NCBI GenBank assembly: GCA_018223035.1
Contig: JAAEZD010000025.1
Span: 1-64,000, forward strand
Length of the DNA stretch: 64,000 nucleotides
Origin: Heliomarina sp018223035
GTDB lineage: Bacteria; Pseudomonadota; Alphaproteobacteria; Rhodobacterales; Rhodobacteraceae
Direction: 5' to 3'
Shown here: positions 51,258 to 60,308 of the stretch, piece by piece
How the letters are laid out: every line of letters begins with the position of its first letter
How positions within the stretch are numbered: the first letter of the stretch is position 1
The notes under the pieces: model-generated
Told to the model about the DNA's origin: nothing
The model's input: the letters and a program-made list of their open reading frames with translations, nothing else
Databases searched by the model: none
Position numbers and translations under genes: made by a program

Positions 51258-51997
51258 TTGCGCGGTACTCTTGGTATGTTTGACCGGACAAGCCGGTATT
51301 CCGAGTGTGGGTGTGGGGGGTGCCCGTGCGTCCTGTTCCAGAACCCAATGCCTCCCAGACGGATCAAAAGGGGCAATGCAAGGATGGCGCCAATGATGAA
51401 GCCACCTGTATGCGCCCAATAAGCGACACCGCCTGCATCGGGATCGGAACCAATACTGCCGAACAATTGCATGCCAAACCACAGGCCAAGCATCAGCCAC
51501 GCGGGTACGGGCAGGATCTTGAAGAAGATGATGAATATGATGAGGATATCGACCTTGGCCTTTGGGAACAGCAGAAGATAGCCGCCCATCACACCCGCAA
51601 TCGCGCCAGATGCGCCAACCGTTGGCACGGTGGATTGCGGCCCCATCAGAATGTGGATGAGCCCCGCACCCAGACCGCACACGAGGTAGAAGCCGAGGAA
51701 GGTCAGATGTCCCATCTCGTCCTCGAGGTTGTCGCCAAAGATCCAAAGGAACAGCATGTTTCCGGCAAGGTGCATGAAGCCAGCGTGGAGAAAGAGCGAG
51801 CTGACCAATGTCAGATAGCCTTCGCCGGCCGAAACACGGGCGGGAATGATTGCCCAGTTGCCGTAAAATTCCCAAAGCGCACCCTCGTCTGTCTGAATGC
51901 CGAGAAAGGCAAGAAATACGAATAGGTTGGCCGCAAGGAGCGCATAGGTAACATAGGGCGTTCGCCCCGACGGATTATGGTCACGGATGGGAAACAT
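51254..51997 (-). CDS. Rhomboid-family intramembrane serine protease
   Basis: This 247-residue protein has about six membrane helices. Rhomboid residues are Asn80 (HLAGNM), catalytic Ser130 (GASGAIAG) and His196 (WAHTGGF). It cleaves membrane proteins within the bilayer. The start at 51997 gives FPIRDHNPSG, the common N terminus of bacterial homologues; the ribosome site is weak. A Pro/His-rich cytoplasmic tail ends the protein. Confidence 0.92.
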   Translation of the reverse strand: MFPIRDHNPSGRTPYVTYALLAANLFVFLAFLGIQTDEGALWEFYGNWAIIPARVSAGEGYLTLVSSLFLHAGFMHLAGNMLFLWIFGDNLEDEMGHLTFLGFYLVCGLGAGLIHILMGPQSTVPTVGASGAIAGVMGGYLLLFPKAKVDILIIFIIFFKILPVPAWLMLGLWFGMQLFGSIGSDPDAGGVAYWAHTGGFIIGAILALPLLIRLGGIGFWNRTHGHPPHPHSEYRLVRSNIPRVPRK

Positions 51998-52165
51998 GCC
52001 TGCCACGCTGAGACGAAATTCAAACCGGGTCAAGCGCCATCTAAGCGGAGCTTGCAGCAACAATCTCTCGTGTCGCGAACTGGAAACTTAGGGAAATCGT
52101 ATCGCGCGCCTGGACATTTACTTGCCGTAAATCTGGGGGGTTGATAACAAGGCCAGACCACGGCT

Positions 52166-52252
52166 GCGGGCGTGATGGAATGGTAGACATACCAGACTTA
52201 AAATCTGTTGGGCCTTGTGCCCGTGTGGGTTCGAGTCCCACCGCCCGCACCA
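52166..52252 (+). tRNA. tRNA-Leu (anticodon TAA)
   Basis: 87 bases, class II with a long variable arm. Acceptor GCGGGCG pairs with CGCCCGC, followed by A and an encoded CCA (52250-52252). The anticodon loop CTTAAAA gives TAA for Leu. The T-arm GTGGGTTCGAGTCCCAC is perfect. Confidence 0.96.
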
Positions 52253-52508
52253 CTAACGTCGATAGAAACAGGGTGTCCGGTCTCTTGCCTTCGAGGCGAG
52301 CTGAACGCTGATCAATGATTTGGTTCCAGATTGGCAGCCATACTGCCTGCTTGGTCCAGGGAAAGCCCAAATTTCCCGCGGATTGTTTCTTTGATGGCTC
52401 ATTCGGCAACAAATTCTACCATTGATTTCGCAAAGGGTGGTTCCGGGGCTGAGGCACACATAAAAGCGGTTCGATAAGTATACGCTCTTTGCTTCCAAAG
52501 GTCCCGAT

Positions 52509-53483
52509 ATGAAGGCTGTTTCAACGTTTTTCCTGGCCGCCACCTTGGCTTGCGAACTGATCTTTCCAAAGGCTGCAGCGGCTGAAACTGGAACTTCCCA
52601 GCTTTCCGAGGGTAGCTATGCCCAGCACGAACTTCCAGCCGGGCGGCGATACCTTGGCTATGGGCGGTTGTTCACGAACGACCTCTTCGGCGACAGGAAG
52701 GACAGGTGGCGCACCGGGTCACTCACCAGTTCTCGCGTCTGGGGTTATCATTGGGACGGCACGCTGCCCGACAGGCTTGGGGAGTTACTGGAACTGCGTC
52801 TGCAGGGGCAGATCATAACGCCTTCGCGCCTGACTAGATACGTTCCCTCAGATCGCAGATATGCGACGGCCATCAGCCTTGGCCTACACAGCCACGCGCA
52901 ATGGCGCGGTCTGGAGGTTTCGATGGGCGCGGACATCGTGGTGATCGGTGACCAGACTGGGTTGTCATCGTTCCAACGGGAACTTCATGAACTGGTCGGA
53001 GCGGATTTGCCGGCAGCGGGCATCCTCGCCAACCAGATCGGCAACACAATCCGCCCGACTTTCGTTGCTGAATTCGGGCAGGACATACTGCTCGAAAATT
53101 CCAATCTGCGACCCTTTGTGGAGGTGCGGGCAGGGGATGAAACCCTTGTACGTATCGGTGCTGATCTGACCTTTGGCGGTGGGGGAGGCGAATTGCTTGT
53201 TCGTGAATCCGTAACCGGGCAACGATACCGCGTTCTCTTTAATGAAGAACCGCGTTGGAATTTCATTCTTGGCGGCGACGTGGCCTATGTGGAAAACAGC
53301 GTATACCTGCCGGACAATATCGGCGTCGATCTGAAGAACAACAGGTATCGGCTTCGTGCGGGGGTCAACTGGCAGGGCGCTACGAGTTCAGTGTTTTATG
53401 GCCTGACGTATCTCTCCGAGGAGTTTGAAAACCAGCCTGAAGGACAACTTGTCGGATCAGTCCGTCTGAAGTTCGAATTCTAG
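52509..53483 (+). CDS. Lipid A deacylase LpxR-family outer membrane protein
   Basis: This 324-residue protein has a signal peptide (cleavage near AAAA at 25) and a beta-barrel-like alternating pattern ending in Phe (VRLKFEF), typical of outer membrane proteins. FTNDLFGDRKDRWRTGSL (Asn57-Asp58) resembles the N-terminal catalytic strand of LpxR (DUF2219), which removes the 3'-acyloxyacyl group of lipid A. Later catalytic residues could not be verified by eye. No ribosome site stands out. Single-gene unit after tRNA-Leu. Confidence 0.7.
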   Translation: MKAVSTFFLAATLACELIFPKAAAAETGTSQLSEGSYAQHELPAGRRYLGYGRLFTNDLFGDRKDRWRTGSLTSSRVWGYHWDGTLPDRLGELLELRLQGQIITPSRLTRYVPSDRRYATAISLGLHSHAQWRGLEVSMGADIVVIGDQTGLSSFQRELHELVGADLPAAGILANQIGNTIRPTFVAEFGQDILLENSNLRPFVEVRAGDETLVRIGADLTFGGGGGELLVRESVTGQRYRVLFNEEPRWNFILGGDVAYVENSVYLPDNIGVDLKNNRYRLRAGVNWQGATSSVFYGLTYLSEEFENQPEGQLVGSVRLKFEF

Positions 53484-53574
53484 ATCGATATCTGCTTTCC
53501 GATACAACAGCCTTTCCCGGCGCTCCCGCTGCTGTTAGAATCACTAAAAAAGAAGAGCAGTGCTGGACTAGGCT

Positions 53575-54627
53575 ATGAACGCGGGCTTTTGCGGCTTGTA
53601 CGTTATTTCATGGGCGCAGACCGATATCGATGGCGTCTCTAACGCTCCGGCGTTGGCTTTGCACGTTGGTGCAGGCTGGCAATGGCGTGGAGATGCATTG
53701 CGGGTTGATGGTCCGACGAGTGTCCTGCTGCTTGACGAGCCTATCGGTGAAAAGGCTTTGCGAAAAAGAGCGTCGCAAAAGATTTCCCGTCAATTTGGCA
53801 TCAAGACGGTTGAGGACTGTAGCAAAGAGGGCAGGGCAGATCGGTCGGATTCAGATTTTACCGTGACGGACGGGCGGCAAAGCTACGAAGTTCGGATCAT
53901 TGAGAGCGATGATCAAAACCGGCTCTTCTTGATGTTCGAGGATGAGTTGCCGCCCCGGGGCAAACAACTTTGGATCGCTCGGATCGCTTGGAAACCTCAG
54001 CCGATAGGAAAAAACAGGCAAAATTTGGGTTTGGTCTGTTTTACGCTGGGTACACATATTCTCACCGAACGGGGCCTGCAGCGAGTCGAATTTTTGCGTC
54101 CGGGCGACAAGGTTCAGACCAAGGATAGCGGCCTGCAAGAACTTTTATGGTTGGGGTCGCGTCGGCTATCACCAACTCGGCTCGCCTTGAATCCTGCTAT
54201 GCGACCCGTCCGAATAGCGCGGGGCGCTTTCGGGCCAAGGGGGCCATTTCACGACTTGGTCGTTTCGCCCGAGCACCACATGCTGCAGAGTGGAGACGCC
54301 GCGCAGGCCCTTTTCCACGAACCTGAACTTCTGGTCTCAGCAGAGACCTTGGTGGACGGTCATTTGGTCCGCCGTGAACCACTCCGTGGTCAGGTTATGT
54401 ACTTTCACCTGCTTTTGCCCCGGCACGAGGTTATCTGGGCCAACGGCATGGAGACCGAGAGTTTTTTGCCGGGAGCAGCGGATTTGGACGCTTTGGACTA
54501 TTCGCAGAAGCAGGCACTTTTCGAGTGTATGCCGACGCTGGAAAGCATGGCCGGATCCTATGGAATGAGCGCGCGGCGACGTCTGACAGGTTCGGAGACC
54601 GCGATTTTGCGACACGCCGCTGCCTGA
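53575..54627 (+). CDS. Hint-domain (Hedgehog/intein-type) protein
   Basis: This 350-residue protein has a central Hint domain starting at Cys155 (VCFTLGTHILTERG), with VEFLRPGDKVQTKDSG, SPEHHMLQ (conserved His) and a terminal HEVIWANGMETESFLPG. About 150 N-terminal residues of unknown fold precede it. Hint domains can self-cleave or splice, but many Rhodobacterales members lack the C-extein and may only autoprocess or bind. No signal peptide is clear. Function unknown. Confidence 0.78.
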   Translation: MNAGFCGLYVISWAQTDIDGVSNAPALALHVGAGWQWRGDALRVDGPTSVLLLDEPIGEKALRKRASQKISRQFGIKTVEDCSKEGRADRSDSDFTVTDGRQSYEVRIIESDDQNRLFLMFEDELPPRGKQLWIARIAWKPQPIGKNRQNLGLVCFTLGTHILTERGLQRVEFLRPGDKVQTKDSGLQELLWLGSRRLSPTRLALNPAMRPVRIARGAFGPRGPFHDLVVSPEHHMLQSGDAAQALFHEPELLVSAETLVDGHLVRREPLRGQVMYFHLLLPRHEVIWANGMETESFLPGAADLDALDYSQKQALFECMPTLESMAGSYGMSARRRLTGSETAILRHAAA

Positions 54628-54694
54628 CGGCGGAAAGCAGGAATGAATGCGAATGGCTTACCGCAGTAATTTCCATCTCTAGGAGATTTCCGCG

Positions 54695-54722
54695 TTGACA
54701 CGCTGATCTTCATGTCTATAAG
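54695..54722 (+). promoter_or_regulatory. Strong sigma-70-type promoter of rpsD
   Basis: A perfect -35 TTGACA (54695-54700) and -10 TATAAG (54717-54722) are separated by 16 bases, about 110 bases before the rpsD start, leaving a leader of roughly 100 bases with a short CTCT-cgca-AGAG hairpin. Confidence 0.75.
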
Positions 54723-54832
54723 CGCCCTCTCATTGGTGTTGGTGGCTCTCGCAAGAGAATGCCTGTCAGGTTTCGACCAAAGGACAACGCCCTTCATCGC
54801 TCTTTTGAGCTTCAAACCGAAGGAGATCAGCC

Positions 54833-55453
54833 GTGACAAAACGCACGTCTGCCAAGTACAAAATTGACCGCCGCATGGGCGAAAACATCTGGGGCCGCCC
54901 GAAGTCGCCGGTTAACCGCCGCGAATATGGCCCGGGTCAGCACGGTCAGCGCCGCAAGGGCAAACTGTCGGATTTCGGTATCCAGCTGCGCGCAAAGCAG
55001 AAACTCAAAGGCTACTATGGTGACCTGACCGAGAAGCAGTTCCGCCGCATCTACGCCGAAGCAGAACGCGTAAAAGGCGACACCGGTGAAAATCTCATCG
55101 GTCTGCTCGAGCGCCGTCTCGATGCGATTGTCTACCGCGCAAAGTTCGTGCCGACCGTCTTCGCTGCACGCCAGTTCGTGAACCACGGCCACGTCCGCGT
55201 GAACGGCCAAAAGGTCAACATTCCGTCCTACCGTGTCAAAGAGGGCGACGTGATCGAAGTCCGCGATCGCTCCAAGCAGCTCGCTATGGTTCTCGAAGCG
55301 GTTCAGCTTCCCGAGCGCGATGTGCCTGACTATCTGGACGTGGACACCTCCAAACTTACGGCGACTTTCGTTCGTACCCCGTCGCTGGGTGATGTGCCCT
55401 ATCCGGTAATGATGGAGCCGAACCTCGTCGTCGAATTTTACGCCAAGAACTAA
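54833..55453 (+). CDS. rpsD: 30S ribosomal protein S4
   Basis: This 206-residue S4 binds 16S rRNA early in 30S assembly. It has the N-terminal MTKRTSAKYKIDRRMGENIWGRP, an S4 domain (LERRLDAIVYRAKFVPT, QFVNHGHVRVNG) and a C-terminal PNLVVEFYAKN. The start is GTG at 54833, after GGAG. It has its own promoter and terminator, as is usual in this group. Confidence 0.98.
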   Translation: MTKRTSAKYKIDRRMGENIWGRPKSPVNRREYGPGQHGQRRKGKLSDFGIQLRAKQKLKGYYGDLTEKQFRRIYAEAERVKGDTGENLIGLLERRLDAIVYRAKFVPTVFAARQFVNHGHVRVNGQKVNIPSYRVKEGDVIEVRDRSKQLAMVLEAVQLPERDVPDYLDVDTSKLTATFVRTPSLGDVPYPVMMEPNLVVEFYAKN

Positions 55454-55476
55454 GTTCCGGCCTGAAAATTTGAAAA

Positions 55477-55501
55477 GCCGCGCTTTCGCGCGGCTTTTTT
55501 T
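55477..55501 (+). terminator. Intrinsic terminator of rpsD
   Basis: GCCGCGC (55477-55483) pairs with GCGCGGC (55488-55494) around TTTC and is followed by seven T. Confidence 0.9.
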
Positions 55502-55641
55502 GTTTGCGCAGTAAGAGAATTCATTTTTCTTTTTAAAATTCTTTCAGATTTTTCTTGGTGGAAATTTCTGATCCAACCACATGGCTGGACGCATTCTGAT
55601 ACCGCGTTATGGTATTTGGATGTCACACGGATTGCAGGCCA

Positions 55642-56736
55642 ATGCCGTTCTACCATGACCTGAAAACCTACGATGCCGACGATCAATATCCGGATAAGCA
55701 GTCCTGGATTGCGAGCCGGCTGCTTGCGTTACGCCACGATCTGAAAGAGGCAATCCTTGATCGGAGGCGCCCCAATTCCTTGATCATTGGTTCTTGGAAC
55801 ATTCGCGCCTTTGACGACGGAATTCCGCGGCTGGATGAAAGCTACCATTATCTTGCCGAGATCATCGCGGCTTTCGACATCTGTGCGATACAAGAGGTCA
55901 AGTCGGACCTGGGTCCATTGAAAAGGTTACTTCGCCTGCTGGGACCGAACTGGTCCTATTTCGTGTCGGACGTTTCCACCCATCGTGGTGGAAACAATGA
56001 ACGCATGGCGTTCGTCTACAATCAGGACAAGGTTATTTTTCGTCATTTGATCGGTGAAATAGTCTTGGACAATGTCGACCTTGTCGCCGGTAATCAGATA
56101 GCGCGTTCGCCCTTCTTTGCAGCATTCCAAGCCGATTGGTTCCGTTTCTGTCTTTGCTCCGCGCATATCATCTATGGAAAAGGTGCAGGCGCGCGAGAAA
56201 CAAGGTCGCAGGAGATCAGAGCAATTACGCGGATGCTGGTGGAAAAGGCGCAGAAAGAGGACCAAGTCTACATTCTCGTTGGCGACATGAACATCGAAAG
56301 TCTTGACGGTCCGATCATGCAGGCGCTTCGCGATAGCGAAATGGTCATCCCGAGTTTTCCGCCGACGAACTTATCGGGTGACAAGCATTACGATCAGATC
56401 GCTTTCACAGATAAAGGCATGGCCGAACGTAAAACAAGACTATTGCGTGCCGGCGCTTTTGACTGGCGCCGGGCAGTCTTTGGACCGTATCCCGCCCATG
56501 GTGTTGCAGACCTTGGTATCGGAAATGACCTCGTTTCCCGTGTCTCCGATGCCGTCAATACCGCGCATTACGAAGGCCAGAACCTACGTCAGCGGGCCGC
56601 AGTTGGCAGGCCGCCCTATGCGGATTTTAGACGCATGTATCGAACCTGGATGACCTATGAGATGTCCGATCACCTTCCGGTATGGATCGAAATCGAAATA
56701 GACTATTCGGATGAATATCTTGCGCGATTTTTGTAA
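55642..56736 (+). CDS. Endonuclease/exonuclease/phosphatase (EEP) family protein
   Basis: This 364-residue protein has EEP-fold motifs: IIGSWNIRAFDDG (Asn), AIQEVKSD (Glu), VGDMNIES (Asp, Asn) and a C-terminal SDHLPVWIEIEI (Asp-His). The fold includes nucleases and phosphodiesterases. An insertion around 290-330 (RTWMTYEMSDH preceded by an RQRAAVGRPPYAD segment) is not typical of ExoIII. ATG 55642 is preferred; ATG 55609 would add 11 residues without a better ribosome site. Substrate unknown. Confidence 0.82.
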   Translation: MPFYHDLKTYDADDQYPDKQSWIASRLLALRHDLKEAILDRRRPNSLIIGSWNIRAFDDGIPRLDESYHYLAEIIAAFDICAIQEVKSDLGPLKRLLRLLGPNWSYFVSDVSTHRGGNNERMAFVYNQDKVIFRHLIGEIVLDNVDLVAGNQIARSPFFAAFQADWFRFCLCSAHIIYGKGAGARETRSQEIRAITRMLVEKAQKEDQVYILVGDMNIESLDGPIMQALRDSEMVIPSFPPTNLSGDKHYDQIAFTDKGMAERKTRLLRAGAFDWRRAVFGPYPAHGVADLGIGNDLVSRVSDAVNTAHYEGQNLRQRAAVGRPPYADFRRMYRTWMTYEMSDHLPVWIEIEIDYSDEYLARFL

Positions 56737-56812
56737 CGCCCTTGCGTTTCCGATTCATTTTGCACTGGCTTTGCACCCCCGCGGGTTCTAGAACGCCTCG
56801 GAAAATTGGGGA

Positions 56813-57904
56813 ATGTCGATGGCTCAGATAGAACCGCAACCGGGCATATTGGATATCGCGTTGTACGAAGGCGGGGCAGCACATGTCCCGGGAGTAGCCA
56901 ATGTCATCAAGCTTTCATCGAATGAAAACCCCTTTGGCCCAAGCCCCCATGCGATAGAGGCCGCGAAAAACGCGGCCTTGCAGATGCACCGCTACCCCTC
57001 CACTGATCATGCGGAGTTGCGGCAGGCCATCGGTGAAATGCACGGTCTTGATCCCGAAAAGATCATTTGCGGTGTGGGCAGCGATGAAATCCTTTCGTTT
57101 CTTTGCCAGGCTTATGCCGGTCCGGGAGATGAGGTCATCCACACGGAACACGGGTTTGCGCTCTACAAGATCGGCGCCCACGCCGTGGGTGCCACGCCCG
57201 TCGAGGTGCCCGAGCGTGACCGTGTGACGGACGTGGACGCAATCCTGTCCGCATGTAATGAACGCACCCGGTTGGTCTTCATCGCGAATCCGAACAATCC
57301 GACAGGCACGATGATTGGCGAGGCCGAGGTGGCCCGTCTTGCCGAAGGCCTTCCGCCCAAGGCAATGCTGGTGCTCGACGGCGCTTACGCGGAATACGTG
57401 GAAGGTTTCGATGCAGGCAGAGCATTGATCGATGCGCGCGACAACGTCTTCATGACGCGCACCTTCTCAAAGCTCTACGGACTTGGCGGGATGCGTGTCG
57501 GCTGGGGCTACGGGCCGAAAGCCATCGTGGATGTGCTGAACCGTATCCGGGGGCCGTTCAACTTGTCGAACATCTCGATTGCCGCGGCCACTGCATCGGT
57601 GCGCGATGTGGCGTTTGTTACCCAATGCCGTGCCGAAAACACGCGGATGCGCGCGTGGATGGCAGAAGCTCTGGCCGAGATCGGTGTCGCATCGGACACC
57701 TCCTGTGCAAATTTCATACTTGCCCGGTTTTCGGATGCGGCAGAGGCCGAGGCGTGCGACGCGTTTTTGCAGTCCGAAGGTCTGATCGTTCGCAAGACCG
57801 GCGGCTACAAACTTCCCCACGCGCTTCGTATGACAGTCGGAGATGAAATCGCCTGTCGCCGTCTGGTTGCGGCTGTGCGGACATTCAAGGGGCGGGCGAC
57901 GTGA
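56813..57904 (+). CDS. hisC: Histidinol-phosphate aminotransferase
   Basis: This 363-residue PLP enzyme converts imidazole-acetol phosphate to histidinol phosphate and often also acts on aromatic oxo acids. Motifs: PQPGILDIALYEGG, KLSSNENPFGPSPHAI, FIANPNNPTGT, and the PLP Lys in TFSKLYGLGGMRVGW. An ATG two codons later (56819) has better GGGGA spacing. It overlaps tyrC by GTGA, so a role in tyrosine or phenylalanine synthesis is likely too. Confidence 0.95.
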   Translation: MSMAQIEPQPGILDIALYEGGAAHVPGVANVIKLSSNENPFGPSPHAIEAAKNAALQMHRYPSTDHAELRQAIGEMHGLDPEKIICGVGSDEILSFLCQAYAGPGDEVIHTEHGFALYKIGAHAVGATPVEVPERDRVTDVDAILSACNERTRLVFIANPNNPTGTMIGEAEVARLAEGLPPKAMLVLDGAYAEYVEGFDAGRALIDARDNVFMTRTFSKLYGLGGMRVGWGYGPKAIVDVLNRIRGPFNLSNISIAAATASVRDVAFVTQCRAENTRMRAWMAEALAEIGVASDTSCANFILARFSDAAEAEACDAFLQSEGLIVRKTGGYKLPHALRMTVGDEIACRRLVAAVRTFKGRAT

Positions 57905-58830
57905 CGGGACCTATTTACGAACGCGTCGCACTGATAGGACTGGGACTGATTGCATCGTCTATCTACTGGGCGATCAAGCGTAACCCGGGACTTGCTGGCG
58001 AAGTGACCGGATATGCCCGGTCGCAGGAAACCCGGGACACTGCCAAACGTATCGGTCTATGCGACAGGGTTTGCGAGACGGCGGTCGAGGCGGTGCAGGA
58101 TGCGGATCTTGTGATCCTCTGCGTCCCGGTCGGCGTCATGGGGCAGGTAACGATGGAGATATCGGAACACCTCAAACCCGGCTGCACGGTATCGGATGTC
58201 GGGTCGGTTAAACGCGACGTAATAAGCAATGTATTGCCTCACCTGCCGCAGAACGTGGCCTTCGTCCCAGCGCATCCGCTCGCTGGGACTGAACATTCGG
58301 GGCCAGAATCCGGGTTTGCAGAACTGTTCGACAACCGCTGGTGTCTGCTTGTTCCGGTTGAAGGGTCCGCCCGGGAAACCGTGGCAAAGCTTCGTCAGTT
58401 CTGGGAAGGACTGGGGGCTAATGTCGAGGAGATGGACGCAGATCACCATGATCTTGTCCTTGCTGTTACCAGTCATACGCCGCACCTGATCGCCTACACA
58501 ATGGTTGGCGTTGCCGACGACTTGCGACGCGTGACAGATAGCGAAGTCGTGAAATACTCGGCGGCCGGCTTTCGGGATTTCACGCGCATCGCGGCCAGTG
58601 ATCCGACGATGTGGCGTGATGTGTTCCTGACGAACCGCGACGCGACACTCGAAATTCTCGGTCGGTTTACCGAAGAGCTTTTTGCCCTGCAAAGAGCGAT
58701 CCGGAAAGGCGATGGCGATCATCTCCATGCCTATTTCACGCGGACCCGAGCCATCCGGCGCGGTATCATCGATGCCGGGCAGGATACGGACGCACCAGAT
58801 TTTGGTCGCAGCCAGAAGGCAAGGAAATGA
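57901..58830 (+). CDS. tyrC: Prephenate/arogenate dehydrogenase
   Basis: This 309-residue NAD(P)-dependent dehydrogenase oxidises prephenate or arogenate towards tyrosine. The Rossmann loop is VALIGLGLIASSIYWAIKR; VSDVGSVKRDV, PAHPLAGTEHSG and VTSHTPHLIAY are family motifs. It starts with GTG at 57901 overlapping the hisC stop, and its stop overlaps the extensin gene by ATGA. There is no chorismate mutase or ACT domain attached. Confidence 0.93.
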   Translation: MTGPIYERVALIGLGLIASSIYWAIKRNPGLAGEVTGYARSQETRDTAKRIGLCDRVCETAVEAVQDADLVILCVPVGVMGQVTMEISEHLKPGCTVSDVGSVKRDVISNVLPHLPQNVAFVPAHPLAGTEHSGPESGFAELFDNRWCLLVPVEGSARETVAKLRQFWEGLGANVEEMDADHHDLVLAVTSHTPHLIAYTMVGVADDLRRVTDSEVVKYSAAGFRDFTRIAASDPTMWRDVFLTNRDATLEILGRFTEELFALQRAIRKGDGDHLHAYFTRTRAIRRGIIDAGQDTDAPDFGRSQKARK

Positions 58831-59660
58831 GGCGGCTCGCTGGCATTCTGCTGATTGCCAGCATCTCTCTGCCGGTGCTGGCAGATACACCCGATACGTC
58901 TCTTCGTCCCGTTGCGCGGACTGAACGCGCAAAGCCTGCCGGTCCGACTGTACTGGTCGATACCGATGCCGGTATCTCCGAGGTCGTGCGGATGAGGCCG
59001 CCGGTCCGGCCACTTTCGGAACAGGAACAGGAAATGATCGACCTCTCCGAACGCGTTGCGTTCGTTAGCCCAGAGCAATCGATGCGTCCTTGGGCGCGGC
59101 CACCCCGCGTCGAGCAAAAGGCGATGGCCCAGCGGAGATTGCGACGTCAGGGAGCGGTCTGTGGAGATATCGAACTTCAGGGCGATGAGGTCGGCCGGGT
59201 CCCCGGCCGGATCAAGGGTTGCGGCGTCAAAAATGCGGTCCGTCTGCGTTCCGTGTCCGGCGTCAAGCTTAGCCAAGCCGCCTTGATCAATTGCAAAACC
59301 GCCAGCGCGCTAAAGAACTGGGTCGACAAGGGCGTTCAGCCCGCATTTGCAAAAAAGGGGCCGGTTGTTGAACTGCGCGTCGCGGCGCATTATGCCTGCC
59401 GTCCGAGAAACAACCAACGCGGCGCCAAGATCTCTGAACATGGGCGAGGAAATGCAATCGACATTTCCGGCTTCGTCATGCAAAGCGGGGAAGTCGTCAC
59501 CGTGATAGAGGACTGGACGGGCAAGGGGCCTCTCAACGCGTCTCACCGTGCGGCATGCGGGACTTTCAAAACGGTGTTAGGGCCGCGATCCGACCGGTTT
59601 CATCAAGACCATTTCCACCTCGATATGGCAACTCATCGCGGCGGCGCCTATTGCCGCTAG
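58827..59660 (+). CDS. Extensin-like family protein
   Basis: This 277-residue protein has a signal peptide (MRRLAGILLIASISLPVLAD) and a C-terminal extensin-like domain: GRIKGCGVKNAVRL, VAAHYACRPRNN, HGRGNAIDISGF and FHQDHFHLDM. The His/Asp residues resemble LAS-type peptidoglycan peptidases. Periplasmic cell-wall role likely. A low-complexity Pro/Arg linker separates the signal and domain. Translationally coupled to tyrC by ATGA. Confidence 0.85.
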   Translation: MRRLAGILLIASISLPVLADTPDTSLRPVARTERAKPAGPTVLVDTDAGISEVVRMRPPVRPLSEQEQEMIDLSERVAFVSPEQSMRPWARPPRVEQKAMAQRRLRRQGAVCGDIELQGDEVGRVPGRIKGCGVKNAVRLRSVSGVKLSQAALINCKTASALKNWVDKGVQPAFAKKGPVVELRVAAHYACRPRNNQRGAKISEHGRGNAIDISGFVMQSGEVVTVIEDWTGKGPLNASHRAACGTFKTVLGPRSDRFHQDHFHLDMATHRGGAYCR

Positions 59661-59708
59661 GATAGTCGGCGTCGAGCGTGGCGCAGCGCAAATTACAGGT
59701 ATAATCGA

Positions 59709-60239
59709 ATGACTATGTGGGTATTTGGGTACGGTTCCCTGTTATGGAACCCCGGGTTCAACGTGGCCAGCCGGGTGCTGGCGCGTCTCGATGGGTATGC
59801 CCGTTCTTTCTGTATGCACTCGATACACCACCGTGGCACCGAGGAAGCGCCCGGTCTGGTTCTGGCTCTGGACGAAGTGGAAGGGGCGGAATGTCGGGGC
59901 GTCGCCTTTGCAGTCGCAGAAGGGGAAGAAGAGCAGACCTTGGCGTACTTGCGAGAGCGTGAACTGATATCTTCCGCGTATATCGAAAAGGTGCTCGAGC
60001 TTGATCTGGATGACGGGCGGCGGGTCGAAGCGCTTGTCTACGTGATAGATCCGGCCCATGTGCAATACTGCGGGGGTATGCCTCTTGAGGAACAGGCTCA
60101 AATAATCGCCCATGCGGTTGGCGGACGGGGCCCGAATGCCGAATATCTGTTCAATACGACGGACCATCTTGCCGAGCTTGGTCTACCTGACGGCGATCTG
60201 GAATGGCTGACTGACCGCGTTCGGTGTATCCTCTCATAA
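59709..60239 (+). CDS. Gamma-glutamylcyclotransferase, ChaC-like
   Basis: This 176-residue protein has the GGCT fold with VFGYGSLLWNPGF for substrate binding and the catalytic Glu in AYLREREL (about 79-86). ChaC enzymes cleave glutathione to 5-oxoproline and Cys-Gly. Length fits the short bacterial form. No strong ribosome site is visible before the ATG. Single gene between the extensin gene and the ExbB-like gene. Confidence 0.88.
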   Translation: MTMWVFGYGSLLWNPGFNVASRVLARLDGYARSFCMHSIHHRGTEEAPGLVLALDEVEGAECRGVAFAVAEGEEEQTLAYLRERELISSAYIEKVLELDLDDGRRVEALVYVIDPAHVQYCGGMPLEEQAQIIAHAVGGRGPNAEYLFNTTDHLAELGLPDGDLEWLTDRVRCILS

Positions 60240-60308
60240 ACGCTTGGCTTTTCCGGCTTTTCTTCTTTAGGTTGGCGGTGAGCAGAACACCTGTCAGGAG
60301 CTGAGCGC

